In this document: piece by piece, positions 50,950-60,022 of the stretch
Layout: every line of letters starts with the position of its first letter
Numbering within the stretch: the stretch's first letter is position 1
Source: Desmospora profundinema
GTDB lineage: Bacteria > Bacillota > Bacilli > Thermoactinomycetales > DSM-45169
Length of the DNA: 64,000 bases
Assembly (NCBI RefSeq): GCF_031454155.1
Contig: NZ_JAVDQG010000004.1
Location: forward strand, 248,001 to 312,000
Direction: 5' to 3'
Position numbers and translations under genes: made by a program
Notes under the pieces: generated by a model
The model's database searches: none
What the model was told of the DNA's origin: nothing
Seen by the model: the letters and a program-made list of their open reading frames with translations, nothing else

Positions 50950-53928
50950 ATGGAAGCGTTAGAATCGAAAACTTCATCGTGGACGACGAAAGTTCTTCGT
51001 TATTGGCGTACGTGCTTAATTGATGGTGCTCGGTTAGGGGGAGAAACGGTACATCCGCTTCCAGTATCAAATAAGGAACTACAAATGGGACAGATCGATC
51101 CCGAAAATGTAAAACAAGTTTTTGAAAAGATAAACGAAAAGGATAAAGAGAAACGGAAGAGAAAATCGAGGAAACCGGATACCAACCATGAGGATGAAAC
51201 CCCTCAGGAAGTACAGTTATTTTTATCTCCGATAAGAGTGATCGTTCAGTCGGTTGAGGGAGTGAAACGGACCGGAAAGCGAGAGGAGAACAACTTAATC
51301 TGGATTCCTGTATCGATGGATCGAGAGGGTCGGCTCTCCATGATTGAAAAGTCTCCCCCTTTTATCCCGAGGGAGCTGTTAACACCCGCACTGGATGATC
51401 GCGCTACGATTGGATCCATAGAAGCGGTGGACCAGTTTCTCAATCAACATCGATTACCGACTCCTGATCAGGGTTGGGAGTCCTATTGGCGTTATTGTTC
51501 GGATTTCTTTCGTATGGTTACGGGGCAGGAGTGGGATCAGTTCCAGATGGAAGGGTATGAGTCGTTGCCTAATGGTTATTTACTATTAGAAACGGATTTT
51601 AGTAGAGCGGTCTTTCATCTGTTGGGAATTTATGATCACCTATTGGATCAACAACACTACTCTCCCCTGCTTCACCGATATACGCAAAAGGATAAAAGGG
51701 AAAAAAGACCCCTTTTATCCCCATTAGAAGAGAGGGAGGAAGCGAAAAAACATGTGGGACAGATGGGAGGGCTTTTTCCACTATCCCCTTCACAACGAGA
51801 GACGCTTCACCATTATCTGTCGTTGGATCAGGGTGAGATCCTGGCTGTCAATGGACCGCCGGGAACGGGGAAAACGACGCTTTTACATAGTGTGGTTGCC
51901 AACCGTTGGGTGAAGGCAGCTTTCCATCAACAGGAGCCCCCAGTCATCTTTGCAGTCTCTGCCAACAACCAAGCGGTTACAAACATCATCGACAGTTTTG
52001 GCAAGATAGACGATCCAAATCCAACATCCCCTCTTTCGGGACGATGGCTTCCCTGTTTATCCAGTTACGGTACTTACTGTGCTTCTGCCTCCAAAAAAGA
52101 AGAAGCTCAAAATTATCATTATCTGTTCGGTGATTGGACCGGTACGATTTTGGCTTGGGAGCAAGATGATGATTATCTTCGAGAAGCGGAGGCCTATTTT
52201 CTTGAGTGTTGTCGTAAGTACGCTTCCCGTTCCATATCCGACCTTACCGATGCCGTTTCGTACTTGCATCAAGAAATTTGCCGGACGGTATCAGAGATGG
52301 AGGAAGCGCATTCCCGCTTTCATAAGTGGAGTGTAGTAAAGGAAGAAGTAACCCAACATTTCGATTCCATCGATTCATTGAAAAAGGAACGCCTTCATCT
52401 TGAAGAGAAAGTACGTCTTGCCGAAGAGCAAGTGAACCAGGCCCGTAAGCAGCGAGATGCTTGGCTAGAGCATGTGGACCGGGAGCCGTGGTGGATGTCT
52501 CTCTTCTCTTTTTTCCCACCGGTTCGGGAACGAATTCGAGTGCGAAATCTACGCTTTCTCGAAGAGGAGAGTTCGGTATTAGGCATAGATGCTGGTCATA
52601 CAGAAGAGGTGACTTCCCATTATCAATCACGATGGAAAGAGACAAAACAACAAGCGGAAAGCCTTCGACAGCGCCTTCAATCACTGTCACGCCTTGAAAG
52701 GGATTGGATAAAAAAAGAGAAGGATTGGAAAGCGTGGCTTGCTGATAAAGGGACTACGCCGGATAATTGGACGGGATGGTTAGATCAGAATCTGAGGTTT
52801 CGGGCATTTCAGTTGGCTACACACTATTGGGAAGCAAAGTGGTTATTAGAAGTGACGGAGAGAAAAAAGAAAGGTGTTCCGGTTGGATCGGAGGAATGCT
52901 GTTCAGCGGAGTCCCTTCGTCAACTATGGCGTAGATTGGCCAAACTAACCCCTTGTTTTGTTTCCACTTTTTATATGATTCCCCGCTTTTTCAGAACATG
53001 GGATGAGAGTAAGCGATATGTTTCAGAGGGAATCGACTTATTGTTAGTCGATGAAGCAGGTCAAGCCGTTCCGGAGATATCGGGTGGAGCCTTTGCATTG
53101 GCAAAGCAAGCCCTTGTCGTAGGGGATCGATTGCAGATTGAGCCCATCTCCAATATTCCTCATACACTGGATGCGGTTAATTTGTTAAAGCATCGGTTGA
53201 TCCAAAACGTAGATGATTATGAGTCATTGACTCTGACCGATTTATGTTCTCCAACCGGTTCGGTCATGGGGATCGCTCAACGGTTAAGTATCTATCAAAA
53301 GTTTGAAGAGATGCCCGGTATGTACTTGTCTGAGCATCGACGCTGTGTTCCGGAGATCATCGCTTATTGTAATGAATTGGCTTATAAAGAGAGGCTGGAA
53401 CCTTTACGAGAAAATGATTTAGAAGACTTCTGGCTTCCTCATATCGGTTATCGAGTGGTAAGCGGAGATGAAAGTGTACGATACGGTAGTCGAGGAAACG
53501 AAGTGGAAGCCAAAGAAGTGGCGCAGTGGATTTTTCATGAAAGAAAACGACTGGAAGCATACTATAAGGACTCCATCGAACAAATTGTAGGAGTCGTGAC
53601 CCCATTTCGATGGCAGAAGCATCTCATTATGCGCCACCTTCGACAGATGGGCATATCGAAGCTGACAGTGGGTACGGTCCATGCACTTCAAGGAGCAGAG
53701 AGGCGAGTCATTTTATTTTCTCCTGTCTATACGAGCAATAAGCAAGGATTTTTCTTTGATCGGAACAAAAATATGTTAAATGTAGCGGTTTCTCGAGCGA
53801 AGGATAGCTTTTTGGTATTCGGCTCGGTGGATAAATGGAACCCGAAGGATACAAGTAAACCTTCGGGATTGCTGGTTCGCTATCTGTTTGCAGATGAGAA
53901 AAACCGCCTTGATTGGCTTATGGTATAG
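50950..53928 (+). CDS. Superfamily 1 helicase (Upf1/Dna2-like AAA_11/AAA_12)
   Basis: The 992-residue protein has Walker A AVNGPPGTGKTTLLHSVV (about residue 305), DEAG box LLVDEAGQAVPE, motif SEHRRCVPEIIAYCNELAY and motif VI AVSRAKDSFLVFGS. A long charged coiled-coil (about 440-580) interrupts the helicase core. It has its own AT-rich promoter region, an SD (AGGAGGAG) and a visibly lower GC content than its neighbours, so it is probably a separate acquisition. Role in phage defence is inferred from its place in the island only. Confidence 0.85.
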   Translation: MEALESKTSSWTTKVLRYWRTCLIDGARLGGETVHPLPVSNKELQMGQIDPENVKQVFEKINEKDKEKRKRKSRKPDTNHEDETPQEVQLFLSPIRVIVQSVEGVKRTGKREENNLIWIPVSMDREGRLSMIEKSPPFIPRELLTPALDDRATIGSIEAVDQFLNQHRLPTPDQGWESYWRYCSDFFRMVTGQEWDQFQMEGYESLPNGYLLLETDFSRAVFHLLGIYDHLLDQQHYSPLLHRYTQKDKREKRPLLSPLEEREEAKKHVGQMGGLFPLSPSQRETLHHYLSLDQGEILAVNGPPGTGKTTLLHSVVANRWVKAAFHQQEPPVIFAVSANNQAVTNIIDSFGKIDDPNPTSPLSGRWLPCLSSYGTYCASASKKEEAQNYHYLFGDWTGTILAWEQDDDYLREAEAYFLECCRKYASRSISDLTDAVSYLHQEICRTVSEMEEAHSRFHKWSVVKEEVTQHFDSIDSLKKERLHLEEKVRLAEEQVNQARKQRDAWLEHVDREPWWMSLFSFFPPVRERIRVRNLRFLEEESSVLGIDAGHTEEVTSHYQSRWKETKQQAESLRQRLQSLSRLERDWIKKEKDWKAWLADKGTTPDNWTGWLDQNLRFRAFQLATHYWEAKWLLEVTERKKKGVPVGSEECCSAESLRQLWRRLAKLTPCFVSTFYMIPRFFRTWDESKRYVSEGIDLLLVDEAGQAVPEISGGAFALAKQALVVGDRLQIEPISNIPHTLDAVNLLKHRLIQNVDDYESLTLTDLCSPTGSVMGIAQRLSIYQKFEEMPGMYLSEHRRCVPEIIAYCNELAYKERLEPLRENDLEDFWLPHIGYRVVSGDESVRYGSRGNEVEAKEVAQWIFHERKRLEAYYKDSIEQIVGVVTPFRWQKHLIMRHLRQMGISKLTVGTVHALQGAERRVILFSPVYTSNKQGFFFDRNKNMLNVAVSRAKDSFLVFGSVDKWNPKDTSKPSGLLVRYLFADEKNRLDWLMV

Positions 53929-53958
53929 AATAAGACTTGAAGAGAGCTGCCTTGGAAA

Positions 53959-53998
53959 AAGCCGTGTAATGGGGGATTTCACTTCCGTTACACGGCTT
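53959..53998 (+). terminator. Hairpin after the helicase gene
   Basis: AAGCCGTGTAA pairs with TTACACGGCTT; no strong T-tract follows. Confidence 0.6.
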
Positions 53999-53999
53999 A

Positions 54000-54618
54000 G
54001 TGCTAACGGTGAGATCAATGATGCCTGTGTGTCATTGTTATTTACCTGATTTGGTTCGTTGAGAGACGACTAATCTGTTTAAAAGCCACTAACGATTAAC
54101 CTCCTCGTAGTGGCTATGGCTTATAGTGCATCGATCAAGCTCTCGCTTTACCTCAGTTATATAAAGTAGTGTACTTACTTAACTTAGATAAAATAGGACT
54201 AATTATTTCTCCCTTTATTATTAGTTCTTAAATTATGTCAAGTACTTCTAAAGGAGGTAATAACTATAGGGGAGAATATAACCCATCAGACTTGGACTGA
54301 TAATTATGAATATTAAACCAATAAAGGTTGCATATTACTTATAATCCAATTGGGAAATAGGTGCTTTTAAAAGTTAGGCTTTAAATAAGATGAAAATGGC
54401 CATTTTTCGTGTCTAATTATGTCGAATTTAGTCGAAGTTTTAAAATAGACAAATTTGCATTTATATAGTATTATCATTCACTGAGATGAGTTACATTTCC
54501 TGTAACTACTTAAAACTTGCCCATCTAAATAAGGAGCGTGGTATTTCATAAGGAAAATTAGATGTAATTATTTTGAACAATGTTTTATCTATCACCTAAC
54601 TCCAGGGAGGAAGACAAG
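54000..54618. other. AT-rich gene-free interval
   Basis: One hairpin (AGCCACTA at 54084 with TAGTGGCT at 54108) and a lone AAAGGAGGT at about 54250 without a nearby start codon are the only features. No coding sequence is supportable. Confidence 0.4.
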
Positions 54619-55380
54619 TTGAAAAAGGTCAAAATTGCTGGTCCCTTATTTGTAGCTACCGCTGTTCTATTTACAGGAGCATTTGGACTTCATACAGCTT
54701 CAGCAAATGTTCCTGATGAAGAGGAGATCATTACTCCTGAGGAAATGAAGATTATTGAAGAGGAAATCGAAAGGAAAACCAAAGAGACAGAGGAGTTTAA
54801 TAAAAACTATGTTGATGAGGTGGACGAAGACGAGATCGATTGGTCTTTGTTCGTAGAGGAAGAGTGTGATGATCAAGACGAAGAGTGTGATGAGGAAGAC
54901 GAGACAGGTTCTATGGGGATGATGGCAAAAAAGAAGAAAAAGAAAAAGGATATTCCTGGAGCAGTGTTGGCTACCACGGATACGCAAGCTTCCAAAATTG
55001 GAGGATTGGTAGGGCATGCAGGAATTATTCACCCTGACACGGTTAAATCAACAGTGGAAAGCTATCCAGATAAAGGGGTTCATAAACGCAAGAATAATTG
55101 GACAAAACGGGGGTACTCAAATGTAAGGAAAATGTATGTGAAAAAGGAAAACAAAGATACACACAAAAAAGCAGCCAAGTTTGCTAAAAAACAAATCGGA
55201 AAACCTTATAATAAAACCTTTAACAAAAAGAATCGAACCGATAAGTACTATTGTTCGCAACTGGTTTGGAAGGCTTGGAAGAAGCAAGGGAAAGATCTGG
55301 ACAATGACGGTGGACCCACCGTTTGGCCGGTAGATTTAGTCAAAAGCGAGTACACTAAAAACTATTATAAGAAGGGTTGA
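54619..55380 (+). CDS. Secreted NlpC/P60-like (YiiX-type) protein
   Basis: TTG at 54619 follows GGGAGG by seven bases. The 253-residue precursor has a Sec signal peptide (KKVKIAGPLFVATAVLFTGAF, cleavage after SANA-like TASA). A very acidic stretch with two Cys pairs (EECDDQDEECDEED) follows, then a Lys tract and a domain with GGLVGHAGII (His) and TDKYYCSQLVWKAWKKQ (Cys). The order His before Cys is that of permuted NlpC/P60 (YiiX/YebB) proteins. It may be a peptidoglycan or lipid hydrolase at the cell surface. Confidence 0.7.
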   Translation: MKKVKIAGPLFVATAVLFTGAFGLHTASANVPDEEEIITPEEMKIIEEEIERKTKETEEFNKNYVDEVDEDEIDWSLFVEEECDDQDEECDEEDETGSMGMMAKKKKKKKDIPGAVLATTDTQASKIGGLVGHAGIIHPDTVKSTVESYPDKGVHKRKNNWTKRGYSNVRKMYVKKENKDTHKKAAKFAKKQIGKPYNKTFNKKNRTDKYYCSQLVWKAWKKQGKDLDNDGGPTVWPVDLVKSEYTKNYYKKG

Positions 55381-55382
55381 AC

Positions 55383-55412
55383 AATCGTGGGGGTTGAAAT
55401 ACCCCCACGATT
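55383..55412 (+). terminator. Hairpin terminator after the NlpC/P60-like gene
   Basis: AATCGTGGGGGT pairs perfectly with ACCCCCACGATT over a six-base loop; the T-tract is short. Confidence 0.7.
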
Positions 55413-55439
55413 TCCTGTGATTAAAGGGGGTTAATCAAG

Positions 55440-56462
55440 ATGATTCATCGATGGAAGCACTTACTTACTCTTTTGTCAGTGTCGCTTTTGACTGTTTCTT
55501 GCAACTCTACCGATGCCATTGATTTGACAGATGGTTCCTATGGGGTGATCTACACTAGTTCCTTAGGGAAGGACAGCGTATTTGCTGTCGTTGATGATGA
55601 AGGGGATATCCGATCTTCTGTTGATTTTAAAGCGATGGGTGTGTTTCAAATCGGTTCTGATGGAAACGGAGGATTTTTATTTCCGGCCACATTAGATGAT
55701 GACATGCGTGCGCATATTGATAAAAGCGGAAAATTATCATTGGGTAGCTACGATGTACATACCTTTGCTGACACCCAGCAAGGTGTACAAGTCATACTTT
55801 ATAATACTAATCTTGAAACCAATACAGTGGAAATTCGTCGGGGAAACCAAGTAAATCGGACGACCGTTCCCAGCCTTACCCGGAGTGTACTCGTTCATCA
55901 GTCTGAAGTTTATGTGTTTGTTGATGAGGATAAAGGAAGCTACATCTATATTATCGAGATAAAAACAGGAAAAATACGAAAGAAGATTCCTATCAAACCG
56001 ACCGATGTAGGAGCGGCGGATGATATGAAGATGTTTCAAGGAAAGATTGTGGCTGCTACACAGGAGGATGGGGATAAGTTGGTAGTTCTTGATCCGGAGA
56101 CTCATAAAGTTAAAAAAGTGATATTGGACGAAGACATGTATGTATATCCCCAATTTGTGGCTACGGACCAAAAACATCTTTATGTAACAACGGAAGAGGG
56201 GTATTTATATAAATTGGATCAAGGGTATCAAGTGAAAAAAAAGGTAAGGGAAGCGAGTGAAGAGGATGACATTTACCTTCAAAGAGTGTATGTAGATGAT
56301 CGATACGTATACACACTGTCGATCATGCCCCGGGGGAAAAAGAAGGCGGGGTATATCGGCATTTTTGATAAAGAAACTTTGAAGCGAAAGAAAAGGATTG
56401 AATTACCTATTATCAGGGATTCAATCGGAATACAGGACTTTGTACTTCTCAACAAAGAATAG
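55440..56462 (+). CDS. Lipoprotein with beta-propeller-like repeats
   Basis: The 340-residue precursor has lipobox LLTVSC (Cys21), so it is a membrane-anchored surface protein. The mature part is beta-rich with repeated patterns (FAVVDDEGDIRSS, LVVLDPETHKVKKVI, LYVTTEEGYLYKLD and YIGIFDKETLKRKK) typical of propeller blades. Family not identified. It shares its low GC with the upstream gene. Confidence 0.7.
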   Translation: MIHRWKHLLTLLSVSLLTVSCNSTDAIDLTDGSYGVIYTSSLGKDSVFAVVDDEGDIRSSVDFKAMGVFQIGSDGNGGFLFPATLDDDMRAHIDKSGKLSLGSYDVHTFADTQQGVQVILYNTNLETNTVEIRRGNQVNRTTVPSLTRSVLVHQSEVYVFVDEDKGSYIYIIEIKTGKIRKKIPIKPTDVGAADDMKMFQGKIVAATQEDGDKLVVLDPETHKVKKVILDEDMYVYPQFVATDQKHLYVTTEEGYLYKLDQGYQVKKKVREASEEDDIYLQRVYVDDRYVYTLSIMPRGKKKAGYIGIFDKETLKRKKRIELPIIRDSIGIQDFVLLNKE

Positions 56463-56525
56463 TTTTTTATAGCCTATAAAGTTTAACGATAGTCTGATCG
56501 TATAATTGAATCAGGGGGAAATAAC

Positions 56526-56789
56526 ATGCATATCGAGGCAGGAACGATTCTGGTAGACTTTCCGCTGTATTCACTTTTGGCGGGGATGATATTCCAAATC
56601 TGGCCGAAGCGTCTTTGGGTGGGGCCTTTGCTCGTTTTTCTCTTTCAAACGTATATGGTGTACTATTTTCAAGACTTGGAATGGTTTATGTGGGTGGGTA
56701 TTAATACGATACTTAGTTTTCTCGGTGCCTTCATGGTTTACGGCATTCAACAGTTGATGAAACGGATTAAGAAACGGGATCCTAAATGA
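56526..56789 (+). CDS. Small membrane protein
   Basis: The 87-residue protein has three predicted hydrophobic segments (about 6-24, 29-48 and 53-78) and a Lys-rich C terminus. It is preceded by CAGGGGGA before ATG. I cannot assign a family; DUF2651 was considered. It follows the lipoprotein gene at 63 bases and may be co-transcribed. Confidence 0.65.
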   Translation: MHIEAGTILVDFPLYSLLAGMIFQIWPKRLWVGPLLVFLFQTYMVYYFQDLEWFMWVGINTILSFLGAFMVYGIQQLMKRIKKRDPK

Positions 56790-56976
56790 GTCCTATCGGG
56801 TTTCGACGTTCGTTATAATGACTCTAGCTGAATGTTGGCTTTACCTGATTTTTTGTAAAAAAACTTATAGTTCAAAAAGGAAGTAAGAAGCAATTAGGGT
56901 TCTGAGTTATCAAACCGAAAGGTCGTGGTTGCTCCACAATATTAGGAGCTAAATTACGATCTCCCTAATATAAAAC

Positions 56977-56998
56977 GCCCGCCATCTAGCGGGCTTTT
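56977..56998 (+). terminator. Hairpin terminator after the small membrane protein gene
   Basis: GCCCGC-CATCTA-GCGGGC-TTTT. It is about 190 bases past the stop; the interval 56790-57186 has no gene that I can support. Confidence 0.7.
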
Positions 56999-57186
56999 CG
57001 AATTGGAGCCTACTAGTACGGATTGAACGGTTATTTGCACTTTTCCCAAGCCATAAACAAAAGAGGATTAACCTTAGTAAAAAACTTACTGGTACGTTGA
57101 AACTGAATCGCACGGGTTTGACGGGAGCAGCACTATTGTAAACGATTCCTGTCAATCTTTTGTGTTCTCGTATTCGGGCATAAAAA

Positions 57187-57211
57187 GTCCCGGAATCGTT
57201 TCTTCCGGGAC
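57187..57211 (-). terminator. Terminator of the toxin-immunity operon
   Basis: On the minus strand GTCCCGGAA pairs with TTCCGGGAC and is followed by TTTTTATG. Confidence 0.85.
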
Positions 57212-57239
57212 AATATACCTACAATCGGTTTTTTCACTT

Positions 57240-57692
57240 TTAATCACGCAGATCATTGAGCAGTTCGGTAAGATTGGGTCGAACATAGGTCAGATTATCG
57301 TCGTCCCACTCAAATTCGTGATCGTAAAAGACGATCGGTGGATGACTTTCTGAGATACGAAAATCATAACAAAAGTAGTTTCCACCTGGGTCTGTAGCAA
57401 TTGGTATAACCTTTTCAGGGAGACGTTCGCGCTTCTGAAAAGCTTTCACTGTGCTTACGATGTTAAATTCTTGGTTTGGTAGCAAGTCAATAAGCATCTC
57501 AAATACTTCTTCCTCGTCATTAAAGTCAATAACGTTAGGCTCAATCAATGCACCGTTGTACTTCTGTACAATTTTTTTGTATTCTTTTGGAAAACTAATT
57601 CCTAAAGCTGCCTCGACCTCTTTAATCTCATCCTCCGTAAGGTTTGGTTTGGAATGTTTGCTTACCCAACTAGTATCGAAGTAAACATTCAC
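57240..57692 (-). CDS. SUKH (SMI1/KNR4) immunity protein
   Basis: The 150-residue protein matches the SMI1/KNR4 fold: LTEDEIKEVEAALGISFPKEYKKIVQKYNGA at the N terminus, then IDFNDEEEVFEML, PIATDPGGNYFCYDFR and PIVFYDHE. SUKH proteins are common immunity partners for polymorphic nuclease toxins. GTG at 57692 overlaps the toxin stop by four bases (GTGA) with AAAGGAGG upstream, so it is translated in step with the toxin. Confidence 0.9.
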   Translation of the reverse strand: MNVYFDTSWVSKHSKPNLTEDEIKEVEAALGISFPKEYKKIVQKYNGALIEPNVIDFNDEEEVFEMLIDLLPNQEFNIVSTVKAFQKRERLPEKVIPIATDPGGNYFCYDFRISESHPPIVFYDHEFEWDDDNLTYVRPNLTELLNDLRD

Positions 57693-59239
57693 TTATTATT
57701 TCCTCCTTTTAGTTGTCCTTTCCCCCATAAAGCATAACCGCCAGTATGGTCTGTATCTTTGTGTTTTACCCGATCTACTAACTGCATTTTACCGACTTCT
57801 TGATGGTGGTGCCATGTATAGTTGGGTGGCTTTTTCTTATGATCTTCAATGAATTTTAGCTCATCCTTGGTAAATCTTGAACGGATTTGTGCATCTTTCT
57901 TTACAGCGACAGCATTATATAACTCCTTATCCATTTCTCTAAAATGAGAGTTTCTGCTTCTTAGAAGAGACTCTTCTTTTAGTTGGAAGTCTCCTTTTGA
58001 ATCAAATATTGGATTAGCATGTTTATCATATGGTACACCCGTATCTGGATGTTTTTTACCGGCATATTGCTGATTTACCATCCTTGTTTTGCGTCCTGTT
58101 TCATTAGACCGTGCATAAAGCTTCCCATCTTCACCGCGAAAATATTTGGGTGCTTCGACATTATTATATACTGGCTTACTAACAACGTTGGGGATTTCAA
58201 TATCGGCTTTATTGGCCGCCTTAATCCCCGCCATCGGTCCGGTAGGGGTGGCGGCATTCATCAATTGTGTACCAAAGCTACCCCCGACCAACATCCCACC
58301 GGCGGTCAACGCGGCGATTCCGGCATTTTTCCAATTCAGCTTGCGTCCGTGTAGAAAGTCGTCCGCCAGGCTTTCACTTCCTCCAGCGGACATACCGCTT
58401 GCCAGCGCAGGAAAACGGGTACGGATAAAGTTGCTAGAAGCAGCCCGTGACAAACCTGCCATGAGTCCCCTTCCTACGACGTTTCCAACCCCTCCCCCAA
58501 TCGCTCCGGTTAACCCGCCAAACATGGCTGCTTGGGCTATCTCTTTGGAATCAGACCCGCTATAAGCCGCAATCCCACCGCTCACTAAAGCCCCAACGAG
58601 GATGCTACCTCCAATGAATTGACCACCCGGAACAAACATCAGTCCTACGCCAGCCGCAATGGTTAGGCCTGCGCCAATCTCTTCCTTATGCTCCTTGGTC
58701 CACTCCCAGGCCGCCTCCGCGCCGGATTGAATTCCATCCCATGTGTCGGAGGTAACTTCTTTGGTGCCCTCCCAAACATCATTTGCTTTTTCTTTAAACC
58801 CGTCCCAGGCTTCCCCGGCTTCTCGCTTCAACTTGCTAAAGAAGCCTTCATCCTTTGGCGGTTTTTCGTCGGACTGACTCGTATCGTTCGTTTGCTCCCA
58901 AGAATACTCCCAGTTATAGTCATGAAAGTTCATCGGGTTTAGCGAGGGATCGCTTTCAGGAAGTTGATCATCCGCCGGATTGATTACGCTGTCGGGTATG
59001 TACCCGGATGAGTCTTTATCGGATTTTTTGTTGGAAGCCACTTCGGTCTCATTACATTCTTGTGTAATGACACACTCGATCTTTTCTTTGAGGGCATTCT
59101 GAACCTCGTTACTTTCAAAAACCGAGGTAAGAATCATGCCCAATAGAGCAGCCCCAGCCATGACAGCCACATATTCAATTGTTTGAGACCCACGCTTGTT
59201 CAATATGATTTTACCGATCCAACTAAACCATTTGTTCAA
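57689..59239 (-). CDS. Polymorphic toxin with WHH-type nuclease domain and pilin-like N terminus
   Basis: The 516-residue protein starts with KRGSQTIEYVAVMAGAALLG, a single helix resembling Flp/TadE-type prepilin segments. A charged helical repeat region (GEAWDGFKEKANDVWEGTKEV) follows, then a Gly/Ala-rich membrane-type segment (about 190-270). The C terminus has YTWHHHQEVGKMQLVDRVKH and DTDHTGGYALWG, the pattern of WHH-family HNH nucleases found as toxin tips. The immunity gene follows directly. TTG at 59239 with GGGGAGAGGGG upstream. The prepilin-like leader implies export by an unusual route. Confidence 0.8.
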   Translation of the reverse strand: MNKWFSWIGKIILNKRGSQTIEYVAVMAGAALLGMILTSVFESNEVQNALKEKIECVITQECNETEVASNKKSDKDSSGYIPDSVINPADDQLPESDPSLNPMNFHDYNWEYSWEQTNDTSQSDEKPPKDEGFFSKLKREAGEAWDGFKEKANDVWEGTKEVTSDTWDGIQSGAEAAWEWTKEHKEEIGAGLTIAAGVGLMFVPGGQFIGGSILVGALVSGGIAAYSGSDSKEIAQAAMFGGLTGAIGGGVGNVVGRGLMAGLSRAASSNFIRTRFPALASGMSAGGSESLADDFLHGRKLNWKNAGIAALTAGGMLVGGSFGTQLMNAATPTGPMAGIKAANKADIEIPNVVSKPVYNNVEAPKYFRGEDGKLYARSNETGRKTRMVNQQYAGKKHPDTGVPYDKHANPIFDSKGDFQLKEESLLRSRNSHFREMDKELYNAVAVKKDAQIRSRFTKDELKFIEDHKKKPPNYTWHHHQEVGKMQLVDRVKHKDTDHTGGYALWGKGQLKGGNNK

Positions 59240-59322
59240 TCCCCTCTCCCCTTGTATAAGATTTTCCGTCTATCATCTTATACGGATTTTGTCAATTGGT
59301 AAATAGAACCTTTCCATAAAAA

Positions 59323-59356
59323 ACCGGACAGGGTTTTGATTTTATCCCTGTCCGGT
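59323..59356. terminator. Hairpin upstream of the toxin gene
   Basis: ACCGGACAGGG pairs with CCCTGTCCGGT across a T-rich loop. It may terminate transcription entering from either side. Which transcript is not clear. Confidence 0.6.
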
Positions 59357-59366
59357 GTTACCGCTA

Positions 59367-59526
59367 GTGCCCCTTCTACCAATATCGATCGTGTTTACGT
59401 GGAGGGAGGCTTGGTTTTCCGGCGGAGTCGACTCTGCCACGCATGGAGCGAAGACGGAAAACCAAGCCGACTGACTTGTCCTCGTAAAGGCCATGAAAAA
59501 CAGATCGAAGTTACCTGAAGGGGCAC
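59367..59526. mobile_element. Family A MITE-like element, copy 3 (160 bp)
   Basis: GTGCCCCTTC and GAAGGGGCAC are perfect inverted ends flanked by TA. It lacks the 56-base inner module found in copy 2, as if deleted between GCAT direct repeats. It carries the same internal hairpin arms GGCTTGGTTTTCCG and CGGAAAACCAAGCC. Confidence 0.85.
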
Positions 59527-59739
59527 TAGGTAGCTTTATTTAAAGCCGCCTCGATTGTCATCTATATCAGCTTTAGTGAAGGATGTACATAAGTAACCAC
59601 ATTTCGAAGAGGAAAAGCCATGAACATTAGGGTCCTACCTCATACAAAAGACTTCCTAGAGAAGGAATGACCAAGTACGGCTATATTCTTGCCGGACTTG
59701 ATCGAATTGAAAAGGAAACAAAAAAATTTATATCGAAAG

Positions 59740-59820
59740 TACAACTTTTCCCCCGGTGTACATAGATAAGGAAGGAAGTAGAGGGGGGATGAAAACGACA
59801 TTGGATGATTGGGTGGAGTG
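59740..59820 (+). pseudogene. Relic of an ECF sigma gene start (promoter and leader)
   Basis: TACAAC-N16-ATAG, a GAGGGGGGA SD and TTGGATGATTG closely match 62480-62550, the leader and start of the sigma gene before the anti-sigma factor. Here the frame stops after six codons and the -10 is degenerate. No other gene is found between 59527 and 60022. Confidence 0.4.
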
Positions 59821-59960
59821 AAGTCCCCGGAATCTGCATCGAACGGCTGCCATTTCAGTTTGCCTCAAAGGTAAATAATAGTGCATAAAACGAATAACAG
59901 GCTGTACTTTAAAATTACACAAATTTAATTTTATATATATAAAAAATAAACGACAAAATC

Positions 59961-59980
59961 GTTTGAAAAATGAATCAAAC
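59961..59980. promoter_or_regulatory. Inverted repeat before the NCS1 permease gene
   Basis: GTTTGA and TCAAAC are separated by eight bases, 43 bases before the TTG start; a possible operator. The regulator is unknown. Confidence 0.3.
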
Positions 59981-60022
59981 ATGATATATTTAATCGTAAT
60001 AAGAACTGGGAGGGAATTATTT

